64,000 bases of DNA from Porphyridium purpureum (taxonomy: Eukaryota > Rhodophyta > Bangiophyceae > Porphyridiales > Porphyridiaceae), in NCBI GenBank assembly GCA_008690995.1, contig VRMN01000003.1:1054001-1118000 (forward strand). Direction: 5' to 3'. Within the stretch, counting starts at the first letter, position 1. Every line of letters begins with the position of its first letter. The notes below the pieces were generated by a model that was not told where the DNA came from, ran no database searches, and saw only the letters and a list, made by a program, of their open reading frames with translations. Shown one piece after another: positions 19,228 to 30,072 of the stretch. The position numbers and the translations under genes are program-made.

Positions 19228-20540
19228 GGTGCGCAATCCTCACGGCTGACACCCGCCACGTCGCGCGCCCTTTTCACCTTCCCGCCAGCGTTGCGCCAAG
19301 AGTCCCGCACCCACTACTTCCCCCGTCCTCTCCAGAAGGCACACTGTGCAGAGCTTCCTTGCGCATGCGGCGCCGCTCTCTCCTCTCCGCGTTAGCGTCT
19401 GGCGTGTCTAATAATAACACGCGTCGACTCTGCGTTGCTCCTCCCCATGATTCCCATACATACACCCACACGTTCATACCTGATGACCGCTTTCCATATC
19501 AGGCAAGTGGCCAGCCGATGGAGAAAAGGACGCGTCTGCTTCATTTCTTGCGCGGGCCGTTTTTTTTCCTACGCGGAAGCCGCGCCGAACTCAACCTTCG
19601 TCGCACGTCCCGTGCATACTCAAAACGGGGCTATTCACTTAGACACGCGATGATTTGAATGCGTTTTGGATCAACTACCACTGCGTGAGTAGTGACCTAA
19701 ATCTTCCCGCCGACGCCACCATGCTGATTCAGACCAACGCATACACGCAAAATGGGTGTGTTTTTTTTAGTATGAAAGGACAGTGCGCACGGTTTGTTGA
19801 AAACACTCATAATGTGCGCTTTCCTGGTATGTAGGCTTATCGCCACGTCCTTTTTCAGGTTGGCGACGAATGTGGGTGGGCTAAGATGTTGCTGCTGCTG
19901 CTGCTGCTACTGCACCACGCCATAGTGTGTGCCTTGGTACCAGCTAAGCGCAGCAACTAGTTTAGTCTTCAGACAGGACACCGGCGTCCTGCGTTGGTCG
20001 TCCCGGCTAAATCTCACACCTACCTGGAGCGGGACCGGTTCTTTTCTCGGCCAAGCGACATGGGCATGATGCCAGCCAGCACCTGGTCTGGGTTTGTCGC
20101 GCCGGCGCGTGCATGCCGGCGCATGCATGCCTGCGCTTCGTTCCACGTGACAGAGACTCAGTGCGAGTCGGGATCCACACGGCGCGCCGCCACAACAAGC
20201 GCGCAATCGGCGGCGCAAAGGTGGTCTGTCTGTCTCACACAATCACAGCCGTTTGACGTCGAGCGAGCCCTGCCGTGCTGAGCGCACCACCACACACCGA
20301 GGTACACTCGGCGGTACACTTTCACTCCCGCGAACGATGCACGAGCCTAGTGAAACGGGTCTGTTCTGCTATGGAAACTGAGGTGTGGTTGGATGGGGCG
20401 GCGCGATGAGGACACGAGCTGTGAGGATGAAGCGGCTAGGGCGTAGGGCGGGGTCAGGCGCGTGTGTTGAGCAGCGGTTTGTATTGTGTGGAGCTTATGA
20501 GTGGTATGCGTTGTGGGAAGGGGCGCTGGCTGGAGGCAGG
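19228..20540. other. Divergent intergenic region, 1.3 kb
   Basis: Promoter region of the membrane-protein gene (minus) and the golgin gene (plus). Contains a CTG repeat at 19891-19908. No supported gene. Confidence 0.4.
19891..19908. repeat. CTG trinucleotide repeat, 6 units
   Basis: Perfect GCT/CTG run, 19891-19908, in intergenic DNA. Confidence 0.85.
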
Positions 20541-23500
20541 ATGGAGTGGATAGGCGGCGCGCTGGGAGGCGAAGCCGGCCAGCCGCGGCGCGCCGCGGGA
20601 GAGGCTGGAGGCGGCGCGGCGGCGGGCATGATCAAGGAGCGAGATGAGCTCATTGAGAGCATGCGGCAGCAGATGCAGATGCTCAAGGAGGAAATGAGGC
20701 GGAAGGATGAGGAGGCGCAGAGGCAGGAGGCTGACGCAAAGGAACGCCTGCAACTCGCCAGCTCAAGGGCGAAAGAGGTGATGCGGACACACTTGCAGCA
20801 GTTCCAAGCCGAGCGCGTCGAGCTGCAAGCGCAAATCGAGCGGATGCAGAATGAGGTGCAGCAACAGCAGGCGGGAGGGGCACCGAATACCGACGAATAC
20901 GTTGGCAGTGCCGACGCCGAGTGCACAAAGTGTGCCGAGCTCGCAGCAGAACAGAGTCGGCTACAAGAACAGCTGCAGAGTTTGCAGGCGCAGGTGCATG
21001 AAGCTCGAGAGTCGGCGGTTGAGGACGCCCGCCATCAGGCTGAGCACCAGGCACTTGACAAAGAAAATGACGACAAGGCTCAAGTAGCAGAGCGCGAGCG
21101 CGTCGCGAGCGAGCAGTGGTCGCGCGAGCGTGCGAAACTCCTCGCGGATCTGGAACAGAAAACCGCAGAATGCAGTCAGATCGCGGAGGAGCTTTACCAA
21201 TGCAAGGCGCAGTTGCAAAGTATGGTGGAGAAGGCTGATGAAACGAGCACGTCTCACGCACGTCAGGTGGCCGAGTTGAGGAGCTGCGTAGCCAGCTTGC
21301 GTGAGGAACACGACAAGATCAACAGGCGCGGCGAGAATAACGATGAAGACCAGACACGCGACACGCATGACATCAGAGAAATGTCTGCGGAGCTAGAGGC
21401 GACCAAGGCCGCTCGTGACGCAGCGATGAGGCAGCTGGAGCAAGAGCGGGATCGGGCCGAAAAGAACAAGGCGGGTGATGTGATTGCGATCACCTCAATG
21501 GAAGCAACCGTGGCAGAACAAGCGCACCAAATATCTGCTTTACGCAGCGAAGTAGACAAGAAGGCGGAGGAAAGCGGGCAAGCTCGCGCAGAGCTTGAAA
21601 GCATCCAAGCCGCAATGTCCGTGTTGCAACGCAAGGCGGACGAAGAGAAGGAAGCGAAGCGAGCAGTGGAACTAGACAAGCGCGATGAGACGGCTCTGAA
21701 CGAAGCGCAGAAGGAGCGTGACGACGCTCAGGAACTGGTCGAAGAGCTTGCGCTGCAGCTCGAAGCGAAGAGCACAGAGTTGGATCGCGTGAGCGCCGAA
21801 TTGCAGCAGCGCTCTGGGAAAGAGTTTACGGCGCCTGGAAATGCGCCCCCTGCTGCCGCAGCTGTCGCGGATGAGTCTCTTGTTAACGAGCTCCTGGAGC
21901 AGGTCAGCCTTGCAGAAGAGCGGGAGAAAGCATTCAAGAAGCGTCTCGAGGTCGCAGAGGAAGAGACGTTTGCGCTACAGAAAAAGGTTTTGGAATTGGA
22001 GGATTCGCTCAGGCAAGCCGAACAAGGCTTAGAGGCAGCCAACGCTGCTGCGACCGCAGCACCAGCAGCTGGCCCGGCAGTTCCCGCGGCGCCTCTGTCT
22101 GCCGCATCCTTGCCTTCAAATGATACAATGGTGGGGCGGATCAAAGAGCTCGAAGCAGCGCTTGTCGAAAAGGAGAAAGAGTCCAACAAAGTGAAAGAAA
22201 AGGCGCGCCAGTTTTTGAAAGAACTGAATCAGGAGAAACGCGAATTGGAACTGAAATTGAAATCCGAGACGGAGCGCATGCAGGCCGAGCGCGACGCGCG
22301 AGAGCGCGAGCATGCGGATGCGCTACAACGTGCAGAGCAAGAGAGTCGCGACGCAAGAGTAGGCGCGCGCCAACTCGAGGGTGCTCTCACACTCGTGCGC
22401 GAGAAGGACGAGCGGATTGGGGATTTACAGCGTGCATTGGATGACAGTTTAAGAAACGTTGACGCGTTGCGCTCCCAGCTGACCGGCTTGGAGGCTGAAT
22501 TTGAAGCGTACCGTAGCCGTGCGGGCTCAACGCTGCAACAGCGCACTGAGCAGCTAAAAGCAGCGCGCGCCGAGACGGAGCGACTGACTGTTTCGCTGCG
22601 CGTGCGCGCGGAAGAGGCAGAGCGCGGACGAGATGAGCTACTGGCTCGCTTGGACGCGAGCAGTGACGTCGAGGCCGCGCTAGTGGGCAAAGACCGGGCG
22701 ATTGCGGATCTGCACGTGCAGATACGGCAAGCTCACGAAGAACGGTTGAGCGCAGAGCTAGCTGCGTCAGAAAATATTAGCGAGCTCACGCGGCAGCTCG
22801 AAGCCGTGCAGTCAGATTTGAATGCGCTGCGTAGCCAGGGCCAGGATGCCGAGGTGCGCAATGGCCAGCTGCTTCTCAAGGTGGAGCTCGCAGAACGCGG
22901 CCGCGCGGACGCGATCGAGCAGCTGGAGCAACTGCGCGAGCAGTGGCAGCTCGAGGAACGCGGATTGCGCAGTCGAATGAAAGTGCTCGAAGAGCAGATC
23001 ACTTCGATGCGGAACGAAGCGAGGAAGGCGCGCAGCGCGCAATCTGCGGTTGATCGCGTTGCAGCCGCTGCACAGAAGGCGTATAATCATGACTCAGCGG
23101 TCACGAAGAGGAGCGGCGGCACCGGTGAAGATTCGCCGTTCGGACGCGCAAGCGCCGGAGGCCAGTTGTCGCAAGGTTCGCAGTCTCCTTTTCTGAAGTC
23201 ATTAGGCATGGAGCTGAACCCGGCTGAGCTCGAGAATCACGATGAAGTTCTGAGCCGGCTGCGAGCGGAGGCTCTGCAGACGCGCTCTGAAGCGAATGCG
23301 ACTAAGCAGGAGCTCGATCGGGTGGTAGAGGAACTCAGTCGGCTGCGCAAGGAATTTAACGCAGTGGAAGGCCGGCTGGCCGCGGCACAGACCTTGAAGG
23401 ATGGCGTTCCGTACGAGTTTCTGAAGAATGTTGTGTTGCGCTTTCTCGAGACCGATGATTTGAACACGCTGCTGCCCGTCATGGGCACCGTGCTCAGCTT

Positions 23501-23594
23501 CACGCCAGACGAGATCACGTCGGTTAAGGAGAGCCGTGCTGCGCGCGCAAAGAAACGGTCCTCTCTCATGGGCCGCTCATGGTATCAGACGTGA
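20541..23594 (+). CDS. GRIP-domain golgin (long coiled coil)
   Basis: 1017 aa from ATG 20541 (A at -3, G at +4); an in-frame ATG at 20406 would add 45 residues of unlike composition. From about residue 30 to 900 it is almost continuous coiled coil rich in E, Q, K, R and A, broken by an alanine- and proline-rich hinge near 500-530. The C-terminus holds a GRIP domain (about 955-1000): VPYEFLKNVVLRFLE with Y958, then LLPVMGTVLSFTPDEI, matching the family pattern YLKNVVLKFLE...LLPVLxxLLxFSPEE. GRIP golgins bind Arl1-GTP on trans-Golgi membranes and tether vesicles. Golgi traffic also serves the sulfotransferase encoded at 4694-6778. Confidence 0.9.
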   Translation: MEWIGGALGGEAGQPRRAAGEAGGGAAAGMIKERDELIESMRQQMQMLKEEMRRKDEEAQRQEADAKERLQLASSRAKEVMRTHLQQFQAERVELQAQIERMQNEVQQQQAGGAPNTDEYVGSADAECTKCAELAAEQSRLQEQLQSLQAQVHEARESAVEDARHQAEHQALDKENDDKAQVAERERVASEQWSRERAKLLADLEQKTAECSQIAEELYQCKAQLQSMVEKADETSTSHARQVAELRSCVASLREEHDKINRRGENNDEDQTRDTHDIREMSAELEATKAARDAAMRQLEQERDRAEKNKAGDVIAITSMEATVAEQAHQISALRSEVDKKAEESGQARAELESIQAAMSVLQRKADEEKEAKRAVELDKRDETALNEAQKERDDAQELVEELALQLEAKSTELDRVSAELQQRSGKEFTAPGNAPPAAAAVADESLVNELLEQVSLAEEREKAFKKRLEVAEEETFALQKKVLELEDSLRQAEQGLEAANAAATAAPAAGPAVPAAPLSAASLPSNDTMVGRIKELEAALVEKEKESNKVKEKARQFLKELNQEKRELELKLKSETERMQAERDAREREHADALQRAEQESRDARVGARQLEGALTLVREKDERIGDLQRALDDSLRNVDALRSQLTGLEAEFEAYRSRAGSTLQQRTEQLKAARAETERLTVSLRVRAEEAERGRDELLARLDASSDVEAALVGKDRAIADLHVQIRQAHEERLSAELAASENISELTRQLEAVQSDLNALRSQGQDAEVRNGQLLLKVELAERGRADAIEQLEQLREQWQLEERGLRSRMKVLEEQITSMRNEARKARSAQSAVDRVAAAAQKAYNHDSAVTKRSGGTGEDSPFGRASAGGQLSQGSQSPFLKSLGMELNPAELENHDEVLSRLRAEALQTRSEANATKQELDRVVEELSRLRKEFNAVEGRLAAAQTLKDGVPYEFLKNVVLRFLETDDLNTLLPVMGTVLSFTPDEITSVKESRAARAKKRSSLMGRSWYQT

Positions 23595-23843
23595 TCGAGG
23601 CGCGCAGTGCGCACGCGAAGAAGCGCATCCGAACCCGATTCTGTTCTTTGTCCTCCGTTACTGAAGCATGCTTATGCACGAGCCAAGCAGTAGGACGTGC
23701 AACCACACGATCGACTGGGAAGCACTGTTGGTTCTGCAGAGGTCGATGTTCCTGATGGGGCGCCAGTGCGCGCCAGCGAGCGAGCGCGCGCGCCACGCGC
23801 CTGAGGGGCGCACCATGAAAACGACGGATAGGCCCGGTGTACA

Positions 23844-23850
23844 TATAAAA
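23844..23850 (+). promoter_or_regulatory. TATA box upstream of CHD1
   Basis: TATAAAA in the 563-bp spacer (23595-24157) between the golgin and CHD1 genes. Transcription would start near 23875, giving a leader of about 280 bases. A four-codon mini-ORF (ATG TGG CGG TAA, 23874) lies at the expected start and may or may not be included. Confidence 0.6.
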
Positions 23851-24157
23851 AGAATGCGGTTTTAGTACTGAAAATGTGGCGGTAAAACATCGAGGCCCAA
23901 GCGCACGCGCGGGAGACGGAAGTTTGGCGCCGAGTGTCAACAGAGAGGTGATTGCGCTGCGCTTGAGTAGCGCGCCGCACAAGTGCAAAGACGCGCCTGG
24001 CTGGCTGGAGCTGGTGCGTGCGTGTCTGAGCTGGCCTGCTCGTGCGCGTGTGGGAAGGCTCGGACGGCAGGAGACCCGCGCTTACGCAAAGGGTGGAGAA
24101 GACGCAGCTTCCTCAGCGCTGACCTGTGCAGGGCTAAGACGACGAAGGGCAGACGGC

Positions 24158-27100
24158 ATGCCGCCTGTCACGCCCGATGAGCCTCGCGAGGGCGCTGGTG
24201 TGGCTTCAGAAGATCGCAACGAGGAGCTATCCGGCGGGCCAACGGCCGGGGAAGTTCAAACGGTGCTTGTGCACGCCCAGGGATCCGCAGGGGGTGGCGC
24301 GCATGTGGCGCTCACAGCGCCAGAAGACTTGCAGTCTATCCGAAACAATGCGGACGGCGTTTTGACGCATCGTTCGGATGAAATCACGCGCGAAACTCAT
24401 CTGGCGAGCCATGGACCGCCCTTCGCAGGCAACGACGCTGTCACGCCAGAGCAACACTCGAGAGACGCTGCGCTGCGTAAGCATAAAACGGTGCACAAGG
24501 ATCATGAGGACGCGAACGCCTCCAAAAATGAGTCGATATCGGCCGCGGCTGGTGCGGCTGAGGACGTGTCCACGAAAGTGGAGCACGTGGAGGTAACTAA
24601 AGAGGTGATTGCGATGCAGAAGACCACAAATGACGATACTGGTCGCAAAGATGGAGCTCTTGCTTTGACTGTGGACCCTGCAGATGCGTCTAGCGTGCGT
24701 GAGTCTGCAGAGAAGGCTCTTGAGCGTGCGGGTGAGACCGAGGACAATGAAGAAGACGACGACGATGAAGCTGATGTTGTACAGCCTTCGCGGCGGCACA
24801 GACGTGCTATTGAAAATCCCAAAATTGGACACGACTTGTCGGAGGATAATCAGGACGATGATGAGTCATTGCAGAAGCTAGACTCAATTGCATCAAAAGG
24901 CAGCACTGGTAGTGTAGGAAAGAAGGAAAACCATGAAGAGAGCGATGGCAGCGACTTCAAAGCGGATGAAGACGACGAGGAGGAGGACGATGACGATATG
25001 TCTGATGATATGGTCGAGGAGAAAATTGTTTCTTCACGCGCGGCGCGAGCGCGAGCTGCTCGCACGAAGGTCCGACCGGGTATTGACATTCCGGAAGAGT
25101 TCTTGCGACGGTCTGGTCGTTCCGCACGTCTCCCATCTCCATCATCAGAAGAGGAAGACGAAGAAGAGCAGGATGAAGACGAGTTTATCGTGAGCGACGG
25201 CGACATCAGTGATGACCAGGATGGCTCCGACATGGATGTCAGTGAAAGCGGGTCAGATGGCGACTGGAAAGCTGGGGGCCGAAGTCGGAAGCGTAAGCGC
25301 CGAGCGAGCGGCACGAAGCCCTCGGCATTACCTGGTCGTAATAAGAAAGCGAAACAAAGCTCCCGACTGCGTAGCTCCTTAAGTGAAGTTGACGACGAAG
25401 ACGAGTCACTGGCATGGCGTGGCGGAAAGAGCAATAGGCGTGTCGCCAGTGACGAGTCAGATGACATGGAATGGGGTGCGAAAGGAAAAAGCAAAGGCCG
25501 GGGTCGAAGTGGCGCTCGTACATCTTCAAGAAGCCGCAGAACGAGGGCAAATGAGGATGACGACGATGACGATGACGCAGAAGTGCGCGTATCGTATCGG
25601 AACTTAGGCCGCAGTGCAGTGACGTACGCGGACGAATCTAATGACTTAGATGATGATGACTTGCTTGAAGAGAACAGCGATGCGGCTGCATCCTTCGATG
25701 ACGACGATGATGAACTCAGTGACAGTGAGCGTGAGAGACGGCGCAAACGTAAGGCTGGTAAAAAGCGTCACGCGAAAACGGAGACGTCGGAAGAAACGCT
25801 GCCCAAAATTGACATGGTGGCAGACTACCGTACGTGTGCTGAGCGCGACTTGCACGAAGAGCTGAGCAAGGCGTCTGCAGAAGGCGGCGAGTCGGTAAAG
25901 TTCAAGTCTGAAGCGGAGACGGAGGAGCTGCGCAGGCGCGAGCAGGAGGCTCTCTCAGTCATGAACTTTGACCCTGCGCGTGACGAATTTTTGATCAAAT
26001 GGACGGGCATGTCACATCGTTACGACTCATGGCACAAACTTGATGAGCTACGGGCGTTGAAGGGTTTCACAAAGGTGACTAATTTTGTGAAGCGCGTCGA
26101 AGAGACTCAGTTCTACCTGGAAAGCGACGAGGCCATGCCCGATGAGCACGAGGAAATTCTCGGATTGCGTGAGAGCAACCGCGAGCTGCTGCGGGAATAC
26201 TGTGTTGTGGACCGCATTCTTAGCGAGCGGCACGGAAGTGGCACTGCACAATCAGCTGCGTCGACTGGGACAAAAGAGGTTGAATATTTGGTGAAATGGT
26301 GCGAGTTGCCGTACGCTGAATGCACATGGGAGCCGGCGTCGATGCTGGCGAGCGAGGCGGACATGGCTCAAATCGACAAATTCTTGGAACGACAGCAGGG
26401 GCGCGCGAGCTCCTTTGGCAAGCAGCGGCTCAATCCATTTCAAAGCGTGGAGAAGCGCAAGCCGTACCGAAAGATGGCCACGCAGCCGTCATGGCTGGCG
26501 GGCGACGGGCGAACTCTGCGAGATTACCAGCTGGCCGGCCTCAATTGGTTAGCGTATCGCTGGGTTAATAACACCAACGTGATCCTTGCTGATGAGATGG
26601 GTTTAGGCAAGACGCTGCAGACTATCAGTTTTATTGGTTGGATTCGCAACGAGAAGCAGGTGGCGTGGCCATTTCTGGTGATTGTACCCTTGTCCACGCT
26701 GTCAGCTTGGCAGCGCGAGTTTGCTCGTTGGCTGCCAGAGCTGAACGTGTTGTGCTATCAAGGCGATGCCAAGTCGCGGTCCGTCATTCGGGAGCACGAG
26801 TTTTACTGCGGCTCGAGCGGTCGCAGCAAACAAGGGTCCGGTGTCGACGCCGTGAAGTTTGACGTGCTCATTACGACGTATGAGCTTGTCATGGCTGACC
26901 AGCAGGAACTCGAGAGATTTCGCTGGGCTTTAATCGCAATCGACGAAGCGCACCGTCTAAAGAACGAGCAGAGCGCGTTGAGTGTCACTCTTGCCGGCAT
27001 GGCTTCTGCTAATCGTCTGCTTATCACGGGCACCCCGCTGCAGAATTCGATCCGTGAGCTGTGGGCTCTTTTGTACTTTTTGCACCCGGAGCGCTATCCA

Positions 27101-30004
27101 TTGGCGGAAGACTTTGAGTCGAAGTATAACTTTGTCGAGCTGCGCAGTGCAGATCGTATTGCCGAACTGCATAATGAATTGCAGCCGTATATTCTGCGCC
27201 GTCAAAAGGGCGATGTTGAAAAGTCGCTGCCGAAGAAGACCTACTCGGTGCTGCGTGTGGGGATGACGAACGTACAGCAGCAGTACTATCGGTGGATCCT
27301 CACTCGTAACTTTGCAAAAATTAACGCCGGTATCGGTGGACCAGGAAGTGCAGGCAGTAAGTACGGCGGCGGATCGTCCACGCTGCTGAATATTGTCATG
27401 GAGCTCAAGAAATGCTGTAATCATCCATATTTATTTGCCGGGGCCGAAGCAGAGGATATGCAACGTCTCGCTGCAGCCGGGGGTGGTGCAGATTCGGAGC
27501 TCAGTGCTCTGGTCAAGGCGTCGGGTAAGTTGATTTTGCTCGACAAGCTCTTGCAGCGCCTAAAGGAGAAGGGCCATCGAGTTTTGATTTTCTCGCAAAT
27601 GGTCATCATGCTTGACATTCTGCAAGACTACTGTCGCTTGCGGCAGTTTGCATACCAGCGTCTGGATGGATCAATGCCGAATGACTTGCGCGTGCGTGCA
27701 GTTGACCACTTCAATGCGCCGAATTCGCAGGACTTTGTTTTCTTACTTTCCACGCGAGCCGGTGGTTTAGGGATCAACTTGGCCACTGCGGACACAGTCA
27801 TTATCTTTGACAGCGACTGGAACCCGCAAAATGATCTACAGGCCGAATCACGTGCGCATCGCATTGGGCAGACGAAGGATGTGCGCGTGTTCCGATTCCT
27901 TACACGCGGCACTGTGGAAGAGGACATTCTGGAGCGCGCCAAACGCAAGCGCGTACTGGAACACTTGGTGATCCACGGCGTGGAGCGCGGCTCGGGCGAT
28001 TCTGTTGCAGGACCCAAGAAGGGCGACGGCCCCAAGAATGTCTTCAAGAAAGACGAGCTTTCCGCAATTTTGCGATTTGGTGCCGAGGAGCTGTTCAAGA
28101 CGGCAGCGACTGGGGCAGACGGTTCGACTCAGGTAGCAGCTGGAGGGCTTTCGTTTGGTGGCGGCCCGGCTCTTGGGGCGGGTCCCTTGACGCTGACCGC
28201 CGGAACTGCGACTGGCAACGATGCAGGGACGGGGAATGATGTGGACGCCTCTCAGGTTGCTGTGGTGACAGGTGACAAGACTCACCAAGTCTCCGATGCA
28301 GCTGATATCGATGCGCTTCTAGAGGCATCGCCGAACGACGACGCAAACTCGGCCGCAGATGAGGCGGATAGCGCTGGTGCCTCGTTGCTGAATGCTTTTA
28401 AGTGGACGGACTTCTCGTTCGAAGAAGAGGAAGCGCAACGCGAGCGACAGGAGGAGGAGCAACGGAAAGCCGCAGAGGCGAGTAAGGCAGCCGCGGCCTT
28501 GCGAGAAAATGAGGAAAGAAAGGAGAAGCTGGCTCGAGATGTTGCATTGCAGGCTGAGCGAGACAAGCAAATGTTTTCCAAGGAAGGCGACACAGAGTTT
28601 TGGAAGCGCGTGATACCTCAGGACGACCGAGAAAATGTCATCGCGTCCGAGCTGTACATCGGTCGCCGCCAGCGAAATCAGACACAAAAGTATGAAGAGT
28701 CTGCCGGCGGTTCGAGCACGGCCGCCCGTCGCAGCCGTCCGGGCATGGACAGCAAGCGCGCCGCAGATTTGAATAACTTGAAGGATGCGCGCTTGCTGCT
28801 GAAGTCTTTCCGTAAGTTCGGCTCGGTCAAGCGTATCGGGAAGGTGCTTGAAGACGCTGAGCTAGTCAACACCTTTTCGGAGGCGGAAGCCACCGCGCTC
28901 ATCAAATCGGCTCTCGATGACGCCCATGCTGCGATCGAAGCTCTCAAGCATAAGCAGGAGAATCCGGAAAAGGCGGCGAAGGTCGATCAGGTGGATGGTG
29001 CCCTTCCTTCAGTCGGAGTCGCGCCAAAGGACAAGGCCACGAATGGAACGAAGCCTCTTGGAGACGACGACGAGGACGTCGACGAGGACGAAGAGGATGA
29101 GGACAAGGACGACGATAAAAATGACGCAGATTTCGCCGCCGAGGGGGGCGGTGGAAATGCAGGCGGGCTTGCCGGCGGATCTGGTGGCTCAAAGAACAAA
29201 GCGGGGACCGAGAAGGCTTTATTTGAGTTTGCGGGAGAAAAGATCGACGCAGAAGAGTTCTTGGCTCGCTGCAATGAGCTCAGTCACTTGGAGCAACTGG
29301 TTGAGGAGGCTTCTGGAGGCGATAAGAATTTCCGACTGCACCCACAACAGTATCCTGCGTATCGGAACGCAAAATATGCTTCGATTCGATGGACGCCACT
29401 GCTTGACTCATATCTGCTGATCGGTGTCTATCGCCACGGTTTTGGAAACTTTGAGAGGATCAAAAACGATCCTGATCTGACGCTGAAGCAAAAGATTTAT
29501 CTGGGGACGTCGGACGATACTGCCGCAGCAGGTGCGCCGGACACTGCGAAACTACAGCGTCGAGTGGTTACGTTGCTCAAAATGCTTTTGAAAGCACGGC
29601 TACTGCCTGAGAAGCCTAAAGCACAGCCCAAGTCTAGCACCGCCGCAAAAAGTACCGCGAAAGTCAAGGGTAGCAACGGTGTGGTGGCGCCATCGTCTTC
29701 AAAGTCCAAGAAAATTGAGACTTCCCGTGCACCGGAATGGAAAACAATCAAGTCCCAGTTGAAGGATACTCTGCATCATCTGATGCGTCTCTCAGATCCA
29801 AGTTTTGAGATCGATTCCAAGAAGCGTATTGCCCGGACGAAGAAGTGCCTCAAGGCAATAGGCGATTTCATTAGCCACCAGCCGAACATGTCACGGAAAG
29901 TGGAAGAGAGCCTGTGGGATAAGGTGTCAGAGCAGTGCAACACGCGCAAGTCTGGAAGCGAGCTGCTGTCGCTGTACCACACACGCCTCAAAGATAATGC
30001 GTGA
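24158..30004 (+). CDS. CHD1: CHD1-type chromatin remodeling ATPase
   Basis: 1948 aa from ATG 24158; the frame is open upstream only to a GTG. Order: acidic, serine-rich N-terminus (1-550); chromodomain 1 with FLIKWTGMSHRYDSWH (about 610-625); chromodomain 2 with YLVKWCELPYAECTWEP (about 710-726); SNF2 ATPase with DEMGLGKT (about 811-818) and DEAH (about 928-931); helicase C with AHRIGQTKDVRVFR (about 1233). A SANT-like helix bundle (LLLKSFRKFGSVKRIGK, about 1548), a SLIDE-like segment (IGVYRHGFGNFERI, about 1752) and a CHCT/DUF4208-like C-terminus (about 1866-1945) follow. Tandem chromodomains plus SANT/SLIDE and CHCT identify the CHD1 subfamily, which spaces nucleosomes over transcribed genes. 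No PHD fingers, so not CHD3/4. Confidence 0.95.
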   Translation: MPPVTPDEPREGAGVASEDRNEELSGGPTAGEVQTVLVHAQGSAGGGAHVALTAPEDLQSIRNNADGVLTHRSDEITRETHLASHGPPFAGNDAVTPEQHSRDAALRKHKTVHKDHEDANASKNESISAAAGAAEDVSTKVEHVEVTKEVIAMQKTTNDDTGRKDGALALTVDPADASSVRESAEKALERAGETEDNEEDDDDEADVVQPSRRHRRAIENPKIGHDLSEDNQDDDESLQKLDSIASKGSTGSVGKKENHEESDGSDFKADEDDEEEDDDDMSDDMVEEKIVSSRAARARAARTKVRPGIDIPEEFLRRSGRSARLPSPSSEEEDEEEQDEDEFIVSDGDISDDQDGSDMDVSESGSDGDWKAGGRSRKRKRRASGTKPSALPGRNKKAKQSSRLRSSLSEVDDEDESLAWRGGKSNRRVASDESDDMEWGAKGKSKGRGRSGARTSSRSRRTRANEDDDDDDDAEVRVSYRNLGRSAVTYADESNDLDDDDLLEENSDAAASFDDDDDELSDSERERRRKRKAGKKRHAKTETSEETLPKIDMVADYRTCAERDLHEELSKASAEGGESVKFKSEAETEELRRREQEALSVMNFDPARDEFLIKWTGMSHRYDSWHKLDELRALKGFTKVTNFVKRVEETQFYLESDEAMPDEHEEILGLRESNRELLREYCVVDRILSERHGSGTAQSAASTGTKEVEYLVKWCELPYAECTWEPASMLASEADMAQIDKFLERQQGRASSFGKQRLNPFQSVEKRKPYRKMATQPSWLAGDGRTLRDYQLAGLNWLAYRWVNNTNVILADEMGLGKTLQTISFIGWIRNEKQVAWPFLVIVPLSTLSAWQREFARWLPELNVLCYQGDAKSRSVIREHEFYCGSSGRSKQGSGVDAVKFDVLITTYELVMADQQELERFRWALIAIDEAHRLKNEQSALSVTLAGMASANRLLITGTPLQNSIRELWALLYFLHPERYPLAEDFESKYNFVELRSADRIAELHNELQPYILRRQKGDVEKSLPKKTYSVLRVGMTNVQQQYYRWILTRNFAKINAGIGGPGSAGSKYGGGSSTLLNIVMELKKCCNHPYLFAGAEAEDMQRLAAAGGGADSELSALVKASGKLILLDKLLQRLKEKGHRVLIFSQMVIMLDILQDYCRLRQFAYQRLDGSMPNDLRVRAVDHFNAPNSQDFVFLLSTRAGGLGINLATADTVIIFDSDWNPQNDLQAESRAHRIGQTKDVRVFRFLTRGTVEEDILERAKRKRVLEHLVIHGVERGSGDSVAGPKKGDGPKNVFKKDELSAILRFGAEELFKTAATGADGSTQVAAGGLSFGGGPALGAGPLTLTAGTATGNDAGTGNDVDASQVAVVTGDKTHQVSDAADIDALLEASPNDDANSAADEADSAGASLLNAFKWTDFSFEEEEAQRERQEEEQRKAAEASKAAAALRENEERKEKLARDVALQAERDKQMFSKEGDTEFWKRVIPQDDRENVIASELYIGRRQRNQTQKYEESAGGSSTAARRSRPGMDSKRAADLNNLKDARLLLKSFRKFGSVKRIGKVLEDAELVNTFSEAEATALIKSALDDAHAAIEALKHKQENPEKAAKVDQVDGALPSVGVAPKDKATNGTKPLGDDDEDVDEDEEDEDKDDDKNDADFAAEGGGGNAGGLAGGSGGSKNKAGTEKALFEFAGEKIDAEEFLARCNELSHLEQLVEEASGGDKNFRLHPQQYPAYRNAKYASIRWTPLLDSYLLIGVYRHGFGNFERIKNDPDLTLKQKIYLGTSDDTAAAGAPDTAKLQRRVVTLLKMLLKARLLPEKPKAQPKSSTAAKSTAKVKGSNGVVAPSSSKSKKIETSRAPEWKTIKSQLKDTLHHLMRLSDPSFEIDSKKRIARTKKCLKAIGDFISHQPNMSRKVEESLWDKVSEQCNTRKSGSELLSLYHTRLKDNA

Positions 30005-30072
30005 TACTTTGTGCTCGTGAGTCAAATCTGGAAGTTTAGCTTTGCGAAGCGTAAAAGTAAATCAAAAAGGAA

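Noticed and set aside
23876-24157. 94-codon N-terminal extension of CHD1
   Set aside because: It has only a GTG start and lies where the TATA box predicts the transcript start and leader.
24850-25746. 298-codon serine-rich ORF on the minus strand
   Set aside because: It is the antisense of the acidic (GAN/GAC-rich) N-terminus of CHD1, which reads as serine and other codons without stops on the other strand.
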